Below, piece by piece: positions 52,705 through 62,334 of a DNA stretch of 64,000 nucleotides. The stretch covers positions 868,001 to 932,000 of the forward strand of contig NZ_FUZZ01000001.1 of assembly GCF_900168065.1 (NCBI RefSeq). The letters are read 5' to 3'. The stretch comes from Chitinophaga ginsengisegetis (GTDB lineage Bacteria > Bacteroidota > Bacteroidia > Chitinophagales > Chitinophagaceae). The notes under the pieces were generated by a model. It was not told the DNA's origin. It saw only the letters and a program-made list of their open reading frames with translations, and ran no database searches. Made by a program: the position numbers and the translations under genes. How positions within the stretch are numbered: position 1 is the stretch's first letter; each line of letters begins with the position of its first letter.

Positions 52705-54663
52705 ATGAAAAAAAACGTTTTATTACTGGCGGCAACCATGATAAGTTCCTTCAGTTTTGCCGACGTACGTTTACCCAACGTTTTCGGCGACAACATGGTG
52801 TTACAGCGCGACAAGCCGATCCCGGTATGGGGTTGGGCCGATAAAAATGAAAAGGTAACCATCCGGTTCAACCAGCAGGAAAAAACCGTAAAGGCAGATA
52901 AGAACGGTAAATGGAAGGTATTCCTGCAGCCGGAGAAAGCAGGCGGTCCCTATACCCTGTCCGTGAAGGGCAAAAATGATATCAGTCTCCACGATATCCT
53001 GATGGGCGACGTATGGATCTGCAGCGGGCAATCGAATATGGAATTCCATGTGAACGGGGTAACCAATGCCAATAAAGAAATTGCCCAATCCGCCAACCCG
53101 GCCATCCGGCACTTTTACCTGCCCAAAGCAATGTCAGTAGTTCCGCTGGAAGATGTGAAGCAAAGCGCCTGGCTGCCTGCATCCCCGGAAAACACCGGCG
53201 ATTTTACCGCGGTAGGCTACTTCTTTGCCAAAGCGCTGAATGAACAAACAAAGGTGCCTATCGGCTTAATACATACTTCCTGGGGTGGTACCATCGTGGA
53301 AACCTGGATCAGCCGCGACGGACTGGCCAATGCCGGCGACTTCAGCGACATGATGCAGCACCTTCCCGCACTGAACCTGGACTCCGCTGCTATCGTAGCC
53401 AAAAACAGGCAACAGGAGCTGATCCGGAATTTACAGGGCAGCCTGCCAGATGCAGGTACACTTGCCACCTGGTCCACTCCCGGCGCGGACGACCAGTCGT
53501 GGAAAAAAATGAAGGTACCCGGCCTGTGGGAAGAACAACAGCTGCCCAACTTCGACGGGATTGTATGGTTCCGGAAAAACTTCCAGGTGGCCGCAGCCGA
53601 TGCCGGCAAACCAGCAGAGCTTAGCCTGGGCACTATAGACGACAACGACGTTACTTACATTAACGGTACACAGGTAGGCAGTACCAAAGGTTACGACGCC
53701 GCCCGTACCTATAAAATCCCTGCCGGGGTGTTAAAAGCCGGCAATAATGTGATTGCAGTAAGTATAGAAGATAATACCGGCGGCGGCGGTTTTTACGGCG
53801 ATGCAGAAAGTGTTTTTCTGCAAACAGCCAGCCAGAAACTATCCCTCGCAGGCGATTGGGCATTCCGCATCCAGAAGGCCATCAACCCCGGCACCAGCAT
53901 GGGTCCCAACAGTTACCCTTCTTTGCTGTTTAACGCCATGATCAACCCCGTACTGCCTTTTGCCATCAAAGGCGCTATCTGGTACCAGGGCGAAAGCAAT
54001 GCCGACCGCGCCTACCAGTACCGAAAAGCCTTCCCGCTGCTGATCAGCGACTGGCGCCGGTTGTGGAACCAGGGCGAGTTTCCGTTTTACTTTGTACAGC
54101 TGGCCAGCTTTAACTCCGCCAATGGCAACAGCCAGAAAGGCAGCAAGTGGGCAGAACTGAGAGAAGCGCAAACCCTTACCCTGCAGGTGCCCCATACCGG
54201 CATGGCCGTTATCACCGATATTGGCGAATCCAAAGACATCCACCCGAAAAACAAACAGGACGTAGGTAAGCGACTGGCAGCCGTAGCCTTACATGACACC
54301 TACGGACAAAACAATGTTTTCAGCGGCCCGGTATACCAGTCCATACAGGTAAACGGCAATAAGGTAACCGTTAGCTTTACCAGCACCGGCAGCGGACTGG
54401 AAGTAAAAGATAAGTATGGTTATATCCGCGGATTTGAAGTAGCCGGCGCCGATAAGCAATTCCATTACGCCAAAGCATTTGTTGACGGCGATAAAGTAGT
54501 GGTATATGCCGATGAAGTAAATACACCGGTAGCCGTGCGTTATGGCTGGTCAGATGATAACCTGGAAGATAATCTTTTTAACAAAGACGGCTTCCCGGCA
54601 GCGCCTTTCCGCACCGATACGTGGAAGGGGGTTACAGAAGAAGTGAAGTATAGCGTGAGATAA
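52705..54663 (+). CDS. Sialate O-acetylesterase with inserted jelly-roll domain
   Basis: A 652-residue secreted SGNH-type esterase (signal ends near FSFA18). The family motifs are 'DVRLPNVFGDNMVLQRDKPI', the nucleophile block 'WICSGQSNMEFHV' near 110, 'HTSWGGTIVETWIS' and 'GAIWYQGESNADRAYQYR'. Between them (~250-370) is a galactose-binding-like jelly roll ('VWFRKNFQVA', 'YINGTQVGSTKGYDAARTY', 'NVIAVSIEDNTGGGGFYG'). It removes 9-O-acetyl groups from sialic acids, or related acetyl esters from polysaccharides. It lies near the GH92 locus and on the same strand, but a large inverted repeat and a reverse gene stand between them. Confidence 0.9.
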   Translation: MKKNVLLLAATMISSFSFADVRLPNVFGDNMVLQRDKPIPVWGWADKNEKVTIRFNQQEKTVKADKNGKWKVFLQPEKAGGPYTLSVKGKNDISLHDILMGDVWICSGQSNMEFHVNGVTNANKEIAQSANPAIRHFYLPKAMSVVPLEDVKQSAWLPASPENTGDFTAVGYFFAKALNEQTKVPIGLIHTSWGGTIVETWISRDGLANAGDFSDMMQHLPALNLDSAAIVAKNRQQELIRNLQGSLPDAGTLATWSTPGADDQSWKKMKVPGLWEEQQLPNFDGIVWFRKNFQVAAADAGKPAELSLGTIDDNDVTYINGTQVGSTKGYDAARTYKIPAGVLKAGNNVIAVSIEDNTGGGGFYGDAESVFLQTASQKLSLAGDWAFRIQKAINPGTSMGPNSYPSLLFNAMINPVLPFAIKGAIWYQGESNADRAYQYRKAFPLLISDWRRLWNQGEFPFYFVQLASFNSANGNSQKGSKWAELREAQTLTLQVPHTGMAVITDIGESKDIHPKNKQDVGKRLAAVALHDTYGQNNVFSGPVYQSIQVNGNKVTVSFTSTGSGLEVKDKYGYIRGFEVAGADKQFHYAKAFVDGDKVVVYADEVNTPVAVRYGWSDDNLEDNLFNKDGFPAAPFRTDTWKGVTEEVKYSVR

Positions 54664-54674
54664 GTGTAACGTGC

Positions 54675-54894
54675 ATCGCCTTCGGCGATGGAAATTGTCT
54701 TGGAGCAGGATTACGCTGATTTTACTGATTTTTGGGATTTGATCACGTTTGATTTTTAATGATTAAGGGAGATATAAGCGAATATCCGCTTCTATCTCCC
54801 TTAATCATTTATAAAAACCCAAAAAATAAAATCAAAAGAATCAGTAAAATCAGCGTAATCCTGCTCCAAGACAATTTCCATCGCCGAAGGCGAT
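54675..54894. repeat. 220-bp near-palindrome with 56-bp perfect arms
   Basis: The arms 54675-54730 and 54839-54894 are perfect inverted copies over 56 bp. Each arm's outer end carries its own small hairpin (ATCGCC-TTC-GGCGAT). The centre holds a second palindrome, 54758-54809, matching at 24 of 26 positions per half. The element fills the gap between two converging genes and its right arm overlaps the first base of the reductase stop codon. It is too long and too layered for a plain terminator. It resembles a REP/REPIN or miniature inverted-repeat element (inference). Confidence 0.92.
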
Positions 54895-55487
54895 TAGAAC
54901 AAGGACGGCGCCGGCAGCAGGGTAGTTTCTTTTTCCCATACCACCGCGGCCAGCGCGTCTATCAGTTTTCGTACCTGCGTTTCCGTATCCGCATCCGTAA
55001 TCACACCTTCGCCGTTTACTTTTGTTCTTACCGAGGAAATCACCAGCTGCGCATCTTCAGCAATCTTTGACTCAATGATCAGCAGTGTGCCCAACAGCGA
55101 CTGGTGCGCTTTATGGCCTGAAGTACCGGCTGTAATCAGCGCTACCGGCTTTTGTGAGAAGTGCATGGAAGATACCGTCCAGTCGATCGCATTTTTTAGT
55201 GTCCCCGGCACACCAATGGCGTATTCCGGCGTACATATCAGCACGGCATCTGCCGCCGCCAGTTGTGCGCGGAAATGTTGCACCGCCTCCGGCGCACTGC
55301 CGGCGTCCATGTCCAGGTCCGGGTTAAAATGCGGGATGGCCGTAAGGCTATCCAGCAGCTGCACGGTAAACTTACCGGCGCCCAGCTCCGTGATCGCTTT
55401 TATCAGGTGATGATTGGAAGAGGACTGCCGGGTGCTTCCACAGATAGCCAGTAGCTTTATCGGTTGTGTCATATGCGTATCGTTCAT
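54894..55487 (-). CDS. NADPH-dependent FMN reductase-like flavoprotein
   Basis: A 197-residue protein if started at ATG 55487 (MNDTHMTQPIKLL); ATG 55472 is equally possible, and the longer frame to 55556 adds an unrelated leader. The flavodoxin-like fold shows the FMN phosphate loop 'ICGSTRQSSSNHHLI', the central 'CTPEYAIGVPGTLKNAIDW' and 'LITAGTSGHKAHQSLLGTLL'. Family members reduce FMN, quinones or chromate with NADPH in the cytoplasm. It is monocistronic and convergent with the sialate esterase, with the large palindrome between them. Confidence 0.88.
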   Translation of the reverse strand: MNDTHMTQPIKLLAICGSTRQSSSNHHLIKAITELGAGKFTVQLLDSLTAIPHFNPDLDMDAGSAPEAVQHFRAQLAAADAVLICTPEYAIGVPGTLKNAIDWTVSSMHFSQKPVALITAGTSGHKAHQSLLGTLLIIESKIAEDAQLVISSVRTKVNGEGVITDADTETQVRKLIDALAAVVWEKETTLLPAPSLF

Positions 55488-55608
55488 TGCCCCGCAAATT
55501 AAGCGGATTCCCCCACTCTGCCAGCAACGGCACATCGATTTTATTGATGGCGCCATAGTCCTTTCCCATCTCTCCCGAGATTTAAAAAAATATTCTCCGG
55601 AAAAAAAA

Positions 55609-55616
55609 TATATTTG
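55609..55616 (+). promoter_or_regulatory. Putative -7 box of the sigma-factor gene (GH92 locus)
   Basis: TATATTTG fits TAnnTTTG and lies 40 bp before the sigma-factor start codon, within an A-rich tract. A TTTA at 55581 may stand in for the -33 box but the spacing is not ideal. Confidence 0.5.
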
Positions 55617-55655
55617 TCAGACCACGTTCCGGATATCAACTAAGAGAAGAATTCC

Positions 55656-56246
55656 ATGTATAATGAAACTGAGTTACTGACCAAAATCGCGGCAGGAGAT
55701 GAAGCTGCCTTTAAACAACTTTTCGAACATCATAGAAAGAAGCTCTATCAATATGTGCTGGCCGTTACCAAATCGAGAGAGGTGGCGGAAGAAATTGTGA
55801 TTGACGTATTCCTGAAGTTGTGGACGGGCAGGGAGTTGATCACACACATCCAGCATATGGATGCCTTCCTGTTCAAGGTGGCCTACAATAAAGCGATGGA
55901 CTTCTTCAAGCTGGCGGCTAAAAACGCAAAGTTGCAGAAGCTGGTGAGCGAACAAATGGCCGCCCACCAGGAACAAAGCGCCGACTACAGCCTGTTGAAC
56001 AACGAATGCCGGGAAATCCTGAACAATGCCTATAAACAGTTGTCGCCCCAGCGCCGCCTCATGATTACCCTGAGCCGGGAAAAGGGCATGACGCATGAAG
56101 AAATAGCCACAGAACTGAATTTATCCCGCAACACCGTTAAAAACACTATCACCGACAGCCTGAAGATCATTAAACAATACCTGCTCAATAACCATATTAC
56201 CCCTGTTGTGTATATCCTGCTGTTGTCAGATTTATTTTCTGACTGA
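55656..56246 (+). CDS. ECF RNA polymerase sigma-70 factor
   Basis: A 196-residue sigma factor of the Bacteroidota FecI-like group. Region 2 is at ~20-90 ('FEHHRKKLYQYVLAVTKS', 'VAEEIVIDVFLKLWTGRE') and region 4 at ~120-180 ('SREKGMTHEEIATELNLS', 'RNTVKNTITDSLKIIKQYL'). It is followed 50 bp later by its FecR-like anti-sigma partner and then by SusC with an STN domain, so it should control the GH92 locus in response to ligand at the cell surface. Confidence 0.93.
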   Translation: MYNETELLTKIAAGDEAAFKQLFEHHRKKLYQYVLAVTKSREVAEEIVIDVFLKLWTGRELITHIQHMDAFLFKVAYNKAMDFFKLAAKNAKLQKLVSEQMAAHQEQSADYSLLNNECREILNNAYKQLSPQRRLMITLSREKGMTHEEIATELNLSRNTVKNTITDSLKIIKQYLLNNHITPVVYILLLSDLFSD

Positions 56247-56296
56247 TTAGTACTACCCCCTCCTTTTTGTCGTCATAGCAGTTATATAACTGGTAT

Positions 56297-57307
56297 ATGT
56301 CGTCTAATCCGTTAAGATTAAAACTATTACTGCAAAAATACCTGTCCGGCGACTGTAGTCCGCAGGAGCTGGAAGAGTTCTGGGCATTGATGGCGGAGCT
56401 GTCGGAAAATGACCTTGTTTCGCAGGAGCTGGCAGCGCTCTGGGAGCATACGCCGCGGCCCGCACAGGAGCCTATGTGGGAGCAATTGTATACAAAGCTG
56501 CAGGGAAAGATCCAGGAGGGAGAGATTGATATGCTCAAAGTGATGACCGTAAAACGCAACCCGCTGTACAAAAGAATAGCCGTTGCCGCCGCCGTGATAC
56601 TGGTAATGCTCAGCGCCTGGTGGCTGCTGCCGGTGACTAAGCCCGCTCCTACCCTTACTGCGGCGCTTCCTGAAACACAGCATTCCTCCAATAAAATAAT
56701 TACCCTCCCCGATGGCAGTGTGGTAACACTCAATGAAAACAGCCAGCTGGACTATCCCGCCGCCTTCGATGGGCATAGCAGGGAAGTATACCTGAGAGGA
56801 GAAGCCTTTTTTGAAGTAGCACCCGATAAAAACAAACCATTCCTGGTACATACCGGCGCTATTGTGACCCGTGTGCTGGGAACCTCTTTTAACATCAGGG
56901 CCGCGGGGGATGACTCTCCTATAGCCGTAACCGTTACCACCGGTAAAGTACAGGTACAAAAAGATAATAAAGCCATCGTGGCGGAACTGCTGCCCGGTGA
57001 TCAGCTGATACTCGACAAGGCCGCTATTGCCCCATTGGTTACCAAAGCCAATATGAAAGAGGTGCTGGTCTGGAAAAAAGACGAGCCGGTATTTGAAGAT
57101 GTTTCCTTTGAAGCAGCGATTCCACTTATCAACAAATATTATGGTATTGATATCCGGTTCAGGGATGAATCCCTGCGCGTTAAAAAATTCACCGGCAATT
57201 TTATCAACGATCCCATGAAACAGGCGCTGGATGTGATCTGCGAACTAACGCATGCGCAATGGGAAAAAGGACAGGACAGTATTATCTGGCTGGATAAACG
57301 ATTTTAA
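56297..57307 (+). CDS. FecR-family anti-sigma factor
   Basis: A 336-residue regulator. An N-terminal cytoplasmic helical part (1-85) is followed by a membrane helix (RIAVAAAVILVMLSAWWLLP). The periplasmic FecR domain has 'ITLPDGSVVTLNENSQLDYP', 'LRGEAFFEVAPDKNKPF' and 'VTRVLGTSFNIRA'. The C-terminal DUF4974-type domain starts at 'FEAAIPLINKYYGIDIRF'. It keeps the upstream sigma factor inactive until the STN domain of the downstream SusC signals. An 11-bp hairpin follows its stop codon. Confidence 0.93.
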   Translation: MSSNPLRLKLLLQKYLSGDCSPQELEEFWALMAELSENDLVSQELAALWEHTPRPAQEPMWEQLYTKLQGKIQEGEIDMLKVMTVKRNPLYKRIAVAAAVILVMLSAWWLLPVTKPAPTLTAALPETQHSSNKIITLPDGSVVTLNENSQLDYPAAFDGHSREVYLRGEAFFEVAPDKNKPFLVHTGAIVTRVLGTSFNIRAAGDDSPIAVTVTTGKVQVQKDNKAIVAELLPGDQLILDKAAIAPLVTKANMKEVLVWKKDEPVFEDVSFEAAIPLINKYYGIDIRFRDESLRVKKFTGNFINDPMKQALDVICELTHAQWEKGQDSIIWLDKRF

Positions 57308-57311
57308 AAAA

Positions 57312-57340
57312 GGCTATACTAAGGACTAGTTAGTATAGCC
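57312..57340. promoter_or_regulatory. Hairpin in the fecR-susC gap (GH92 locus)
   Basis: An 11-bp perfect stem GGCTATACTAA / TTAGTATAGCC with a seven-base loop starts 5 bp after the FecR stop. An A-run lies before it and no T-run after it in the direction of transcription, as with the hairpin at 37099-37123. It may slow or process the transcript between regulator and transporter. Confidence 0.6.
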
Positions 57341-57386
57341 GGTTGTCTTAAACATTTCGGTAAACATTTAAAAACTACCCAAAGGT

Positions 57387-60300
57387 ATGAAATTTCTTAT
57401 CAGGGGAAGGCTACGCCTTTTCCCAAAGCGAACGTTTGCGTATTATATGAAACTAAGTTGCTTACTCGCCTCTGCTTTTCTTTTCGGCATCAATATGCTG
57501 ATTGCTGCTCCCGGCAAAGCGCAGCGATTGGAAGAAGTAGAAGTCACCGTAAACCTGAAACGGCAATCCCTGAAGGAAGGTATTAAGCAAATCCAGCAGC
57601 AAAGCGCTTTTAAATTTGCTTATGTAGCCGCACAGCTTTCTCCCTATGATGATATTACTTTGCCCGCAGAACGGAGATCCGTGCTGCAAACGCTCAACCT
57701 GCTGCTGCAAAACACCGCCCTTACCTGGTCGCTGAACGCCAATACCATTGTGATTACCGAGAAGCGGGCGGCAGATCCCGCACTATCCGCGCGTGTGATT
57801 ACCGTTAGCGGAAAGGTGACCGATGAAAAAGGCAACGGGCTTCCCAATGTAACCATCACCATCAAAAACGGAGGTGGCGGGGCTATTACAGATGTTAACG
57901 GTCATTTTACCATCCGGGTGCCCGATGAAAAGACCATCGTTATTTTTAGTATGATCGGGTATACATCTGTGGAAATAGCCGCCGGCAGCGCTACCCCGCT
58001 GAATATTATTTTGAAAGAAGAAACCCGCTCGCTCAACAACGTGATTGTAGTGGGATACGGCACCCAGAAGAAACGGAATGTTACCGCCGCTATCGCCTCC
58101 GTGCCAATGGCCGAAATGCGCGACATGCCCATCTCCAATGTGGCCACGGGTATGCAGGGAAAAATCCCCGGCGTAATTGTACAGCAAACAGGCGGCGCCC
58201 CCGGCGCTACCCCCGCTATAAAAGTACGCGGCTTTGGCTCCATCAGTGCAGGCACCAATCCCCTGATTGTAGTAGATGGGAATATTGTGGACGCCAGTGT
58301 TTTCAGTAACTTCAGCAGCAACGATATACAAAGCATTGATGTACTGAAAGATGCTTCCTCCACCGCTATCTATGGTTCCAAAGGCTCCAACGGAGTGCTG
58401 ATAGTAACCACCAAACGCGGAAAATCCGGCAAAACAAGGTTTAACGCCGACGTATATACGGGGTTCCAGGATGTTTCTAAAAAAATAGATGTACTCAACT
58501 CGCAGCAGTTTGCAGTATTCTCCAAAGAAGCCTCCAATAACGCTTACCTCGATAACGTACCCGGCGCCAATATATCCGATCCTAACTCCGCCCGGCCAAA
58601 TTCGTACCTGCGATACCGTTATCCCCGCGGCGATCTGTTTGAGTGGTTCAATTTCGACGATCCGCAGAAAGTAGCCGCCATGCCTACATACGATTACCAG
58701 GATATGATTTTCCGCAAAGGGATGATCAACAACTACCAGGTAACCGCCAGCGGCGGCAACGATAACGCACAGTACCTGGTAACCGGTGGCTACCTGAAAC
58801 AGGATGGCATCATTGAAAAATCGGCCCTCGACCGGTACTCCATCCGCGCGAATGTAGACATCAACGTGACCGAACGTTTCAAGCTGGGCGCCAATATCAA
58901 CCCGGTATATAAAATCCAGAACGATGTAAACAGTGATGGTCACTGGGCCGGCAACGGTATCATCAACGCTGCTTTATCCGCCGTACCCATGACGCCTGTA
59001 TGGAACGCGGACCACAGCGCCTATACCTCGCAAGCCGCGCTGGCTACGCCTTATGGCTGGCCTGGCATCACCAACCCTGTAGCCAACATCACCGAAAATC
59101 CGAATGAACTGATCACCACCAACCTGCTTACCAACGTGTACGCATCGTACCAGTTCCTGAAAGATTTCAGTTACCGCGCTACCGGTAATTTCAACGTAGG
59201 CTCCACCAGGAGGAATGCTTACAAAACTTCCCGCATGCCGCTGAACCAGATACTGCCGCCTACACAGGCCGTGGGTGAAGCTTCTTCTGACCAAACCACC
59301 AGCTGGCTGTTTAACCAGACCCTTAACTATACCAAAGCTGCCGGACCGCATAACATCGATGTATTGTTAGGTATGGAGGCGTATAAATATCAATACCAGA
59401 GGAGTCAGGCCATTGGTACTTCTTATGCCAACGACGTAGTGCCTACGCTGAACGCTGCCGGTTTACCAAGTACAGTCAGTTCTTTCAGAACCGCCAATAC
59501 TTCCACCTCCTACTTTGGCCGCGCTACCTATAATTATAAAGAAAAGTACATCGCCAATGTATCCCTCCGTGCAGACGGATCTTCTATCTTCGGCAGCAAA
59601 AACAGGTGGGGTGTATTCCCTGCGGGCTCTGTGGGATGGGTGCTGACAGAAGAACCATTTATGAAAAATATCCCGGTGATCTCCAACGCCAAACTGCGCG
59701 TGAGCTACGGACTGGCGGGTAATAACCAGTACACCGACAACTATCCTTACCTCGCCACGCTGGAAGCAGATAACTACAGCTTCAACAACTCGCTGGTAAA
59801 TGGTTTGGGTGCAGCCTCGCTTGGCAATGATGAACTGGGCTGGGAAAAAAGCAAACAGTTCGACGCCGGTATTGATATCGGATTCTTCCACGAAAGAATT
59901 GGCATTGGTATCGATTACTATAAAAGAAATACCAACGACCTCCTGCTGGCCGTAAACGTGCCTACCATCACCGGTTTCAGCACCGCCGTTAAAAACATTG
60001 GCGCCATAGAAAATAAGGGCTGGGAATTTTCCCTCGCTACCCGCAATCTTACCGGGGCCTTTACCTGGAATACCAATGCAACGCTTTCCTTTAACCGCAA
60101 TACCGTGGTGGCACTGGGTCCTACGGGAGATCCCATCCGCAGTAATTCCGGCGTAAATGAAACCAATATCACGATGATCGGCAAACCGATCGGTAACATC
60201 TATGGATACAAACAGATAGGTATTTTCCAGAACCAGGCCGACCTGGATAAATTTCCGCATGACCTCACTTCCAGACCCGGTGATGTGAAGTATGAAGATG

Positions 60301-60860
60301 TAAATAAAGATGGAAAGATCACGGCAGATGACCGTACGATAATAGGTAACAGTCAGCCTGATTTTATTTACGGCCTCACCAACACCTTCCGCTATAAGAA
60401 CTTCGACCTGATGGTAGCCATACAGGGCCAGCAGGGCGGACAGATACTGAACCTCAGCCGCCGTTTCTTTGAGAACGTAGAAGGCAGCGCCAACCAGCTC
60501 ACCACGGTATTGAACCGCTGGCAGTCGGAAGACAAACCAGGCAACGGTATCATTCCCCGTGCCAACCAGCGCACCACCGGCAACAACAACGCCATCTCCA
60601 GCCGCTGGGTGGAAGATGCCACCTACCTGCGTATTCAGAACGTAAGTATCGGCTACCAGTTACCGGAAAAAATATTGCAGCACATCCGGTTGCAACAGGC
60701 CAGGATCTACCTGTCGGCTCAAAACCTGTACACCTTCACCGACTACCTGAACTATAACCCGGAAGTAAGTAATTACGAAGGCGCTTTAACCAGTGGCGTT
60801 GATTATGGCCGTTATCCGCTGGCCAGAACATTTGTAGTTGGTGTAAATATCGGATTCTGA
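57387..60860 (+). CDS. SusC/RagA TonB-linked transporter with STN signalling domain
   Basis: A 1157-residue transporter. After the signal (ends near GKAQ46) an STN domain spans ~50-120 ('VNLKRQSLKEGIKQIQQQSA'), then the carboxypeptidase-like domain ('VSGKVTDEKGNGLPNVTITI'). The plug has 'MQGKIPGVIVQQTGGAPGA', 'VRGFGSISAGTNPLIVVDG' and 'IDVLKDASSTAIYGSKGSNG'. The barrel contains family blocks such as 'GDVKYEDVNKDGKITADD'. Its STN and the preceding sigma/FecR genes make a complete trans-envelope switch. With SusD and GH92 behind it, the likely cargo is an alpha-mannose-containing oligosaccharide (inference from context). Confidence 0.95.
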   Translation: MKFLIRGRLRLFPKRTFAYYMKLSCLLASAFLFGINMLIAAPGKAQRLEEVEVTVNLKRQSLKEGIKQIQQQSAFKFAYVAAQLSPYDDITLPAERRSVLQTLNLLLQNTALTWSLNANTIVITEKRAADPALSARVITVSGKVTDEKGNGLPNVTITIKNGGGGAITDVNGHFTIRVPDEKTIVIFSMIGYTSVEIAAGSATPLNIILKEETRSLNNVIVVGYGTQKKRNVTAAIASVPMAEMRDMPISNVATGMQGKIPGVIVQQTGGAPGATPAIKVRGFGSISAGTNPLIVVDGNIVDASVFSNFSSNDIQSIDVLKDASSTAIYGSKGSNGVLIVTTKRGKSGKTRFNADVYTGFQDVSKKIDVLNSQQFAVFSKEASNNAYLDNVPGANISDPNSARPNSYLRYRYPRGDLFEWFNFDDPQKVAAMPTYDYQDMIFRKGMINNYQVTASGGNDNAQYLVTGGYLKQDGIIEKSALDRYSIRANVDINVTERFKLGANINPVYKIQNDVNSDGHWAGNGIINAALSAVPMTPVWNADHSAYTSQAALATPYGWPGITNPVANITENPNELITTNLLTNVYASYQFLKDFSYRATGNFNVGSTRRNAYKTSRMPLNQILPPTQAVGEASSDQTTSWLFNQTLNYTKAAGPHNIDVLLGMEAYKYQYQRSQAIGTSYANDVVPTLNAAGLPSTVSSFRTANTSTSYFGRATYNYKEKYIANVSLRADGSSIFGSKNRWGVFPAGSVGWVLTEEPFMKNIPVISNAKLRVSYGLAGNNQYTDNYPYLATLEADNYSFNNSLVNGLGAASLGNDELGWEKSKQFDAGIDIGFFHERIGIGIDYYKRNTNDLLLAVNVPTITGFSTAVKNIGAIENKGWEFSLATRNLTGAFTWNTNATLSFNRNTVVALGPTGDPIRSNSGVNETNITMIGKPIGNIYGYKQIGIFQNQADLDKFPHDLTSRPGDVKYEDVNKDGKITADDRTIIGNSQPDFIYGLTNTFRYKNFDLMVAIQGQQGGQILNLSRRFFENVEGSANQLTTVLNRWQSEDKPGNGIIPRANQRTTGNNNAISSRWVEDATYLRIQNVSIGYQLPEKILQHIRLQQARIYLSAQNLYTFTDYLNYNPEVSNYEGALTSGVDYGRYPLARTFVVGVNIGF

Positions 60861-60882
60861 TCTTCCTAAAAAATTAAAGAAC

Positions 60883-62334
60883 ATGCGCACAAATTATCTA
60901 TACATATTCCTCGCAGCAGCTGTTTCATTTACGGCCTGCAAAAAGAGCTTCCTGGAACAGCTCCCGCCTTCCACGGCCACTACGGAAAACTTCTACAAAA
61001 CAGCCGACGATTTTAAAAATGCACTCAATGCCAACTATGGCTCGTTGCAGTCCGGCGGCGTATTTGGCAACGCGTACATCTACGGCGATATTCCATCCGA
61101 TAATAACTTCCCGGTACCTTCCGGCTCTGTAACAGACCAGGATGAATTTGACCGGTTCTATATTAAAACCACCAATCCCTTTGTAGCCAACCGCTGGAAC
61201 GACAGCTACAAAGCCATTTCCCGCAGCAACACCATCCTGTCGAGGATTGCGCCGATAGCCATGAGTGATTCACTGAAGAAACGCTTCACCGCTGAAGCAC
61301 AGTTTCTCCGGGCGCTGGTATACTTTAACCTGGTGCGTTCCTTTGGTGATGTGCCATTGGTGGTAACGGAAATCACCAATGCCAACCAGGCATATGAATA
61401 TACCCGTGATCCGGCAGCCAGCGTATACGCACAAATTGAAGCCGACCTCAAAGCCGCCGAAGCCGCATTGCCGGTAAGTTACACCGGCGGCGATATAGGC
61501 AGGGCCACCAGCGGCGCCGCCAAAGCGTTGCTGGGAAAGGTATTGCTCACGCAACATAAATATCCCGATGCTGCCGCAAAGCTGAAAGAAGTAATCAGCT
61601 CCGGCACTTACGCCATACTGGATAAATATGCCGACGTTTTTGATGTAAGCAAGAAAAATAACAAGGAGTCTGTTTTTGATGTACAATATAAATCCGGTGG
61701 CGTAAAAGAAGGCAACCCACTACCTAACTCTTTCGCGCCCGAAAACTCCGGCGATGCGGTAGTGAAGTTTGGCGGCGATGGCAACAACCAGCCTACCCCC
61801 GATATGGAAAACGCCTATGAAGCCGGCGACACCAGGAAGAGCTTTTCGATGGCTACTTCTTATGTAAATGCCAGCGGAGCTACCGTAAATTATTATTTTG
61901 TGAAGAAGTACTTTGATGTACCTGCCACCAAAAACGACAATGGTAACAACTTCCCGGTGATCCGTTATGCAGATGTTGTATTGATGTATGCAGAAGCGCT
62001 TAATGAAATAGGCTACCAGGGCGGCGGAGAAGCGTTCACTTACCTGAACATCATCCGCAAAAGAGCTGGGCTTGCAGAAAAAACAGCCGCCAACCTGCCC
62101 GACCAGGCATCGTTCCGGCTGGCAATAGAAAATGAAAGACGGGTGGAACTGGCGTTTGAAGGCCACCGCTGGTACGACCTGGTGCGCACCGGCAGGGCAA
62201 TCCCGGTGCTCAACAGCAAAAAGGCACAAATCAGGTTAGTAGCGGACCTTACCAGCGACAACCTCGTAATACCAGTACCACAAAGCCAGATAGATATTAA
62301 CAAGGATAAGATAAAACAAAACAAAGGATATTGA
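60883..62334 (+). CDS. SusD/RagB-family nutrient-binding lipoprotein
   Basis: A 483-residue lipoprotein with lipobox FTACKKS at residue 19. Family features are 'FLEQLPPSTATTENFYKTAD', 'AEAQFLRALVYFNLVRSFGD', 'LGKVLLTQHKYPDAAAKLKE' and the C-terminal 'NERRVELAFEGHRWYDLVRT'. It forms the lid of the SusC partner and binds the glycan. Its stop codon overlaps the next start (TGATG), so the GH92 enzyme is translationally coupled to it. Confidence 0.95.
   Translation: MRTNYLYIFLAAAVSFTACKKSFLEQLPPSTATTENFYKTADDFKNALNANYGSLQSGGVFGNAYIYGDIPSDNNFPVPSGSVTDQDEFDRFYIKTTNPFVANRWNDSYKAISRSNTILSRIAPIAMSDSLKKRFTAEAQFLRALVYFNLVRSFGDVPLVVTEITNANQAYEYTRDPAASVYAQIEADLKAAEAALPVSYTGGDIGRATSGAAKALLGKVLLTQHKYPDAAAKLKEVISSGTYAILDKYADVFDVSKKNNKESVFDVQYKSGGVKEGNPLPNSFAPENSGDAVVKFGGDGNNQPTPDMENAYEAGDTRKSFSMATSYVNASGATVNYYFVKKYFDVPATKNDNGNNFPVIRYADVVLMYAEALNEIGYQGGGEAFTYLNIIRKRAGLAEKTAANLPDQASFRLAIENERRVELAFEGHRWYDLVRTGRAIPVLNSKKAQIRLVADLTSDNLVIPVPQSQIDINKDKIKQNKGY

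Noticed and set aside
54675..54894. The palindrome considered as a plain terminator pair
   Set aside because: Arms of 56 perfect bases with nested hairpins and a second central palindrome exceed what terminators need; a role in ending transcripts may be secondary.
57783..58943. A 386-codon reading frame opposite the SusC plug region
   Set aside because: Antisense to a certain SusC gene, with a composition rich in Gly/Tyr/His that reflects the reverse complement of the plug and barrel.
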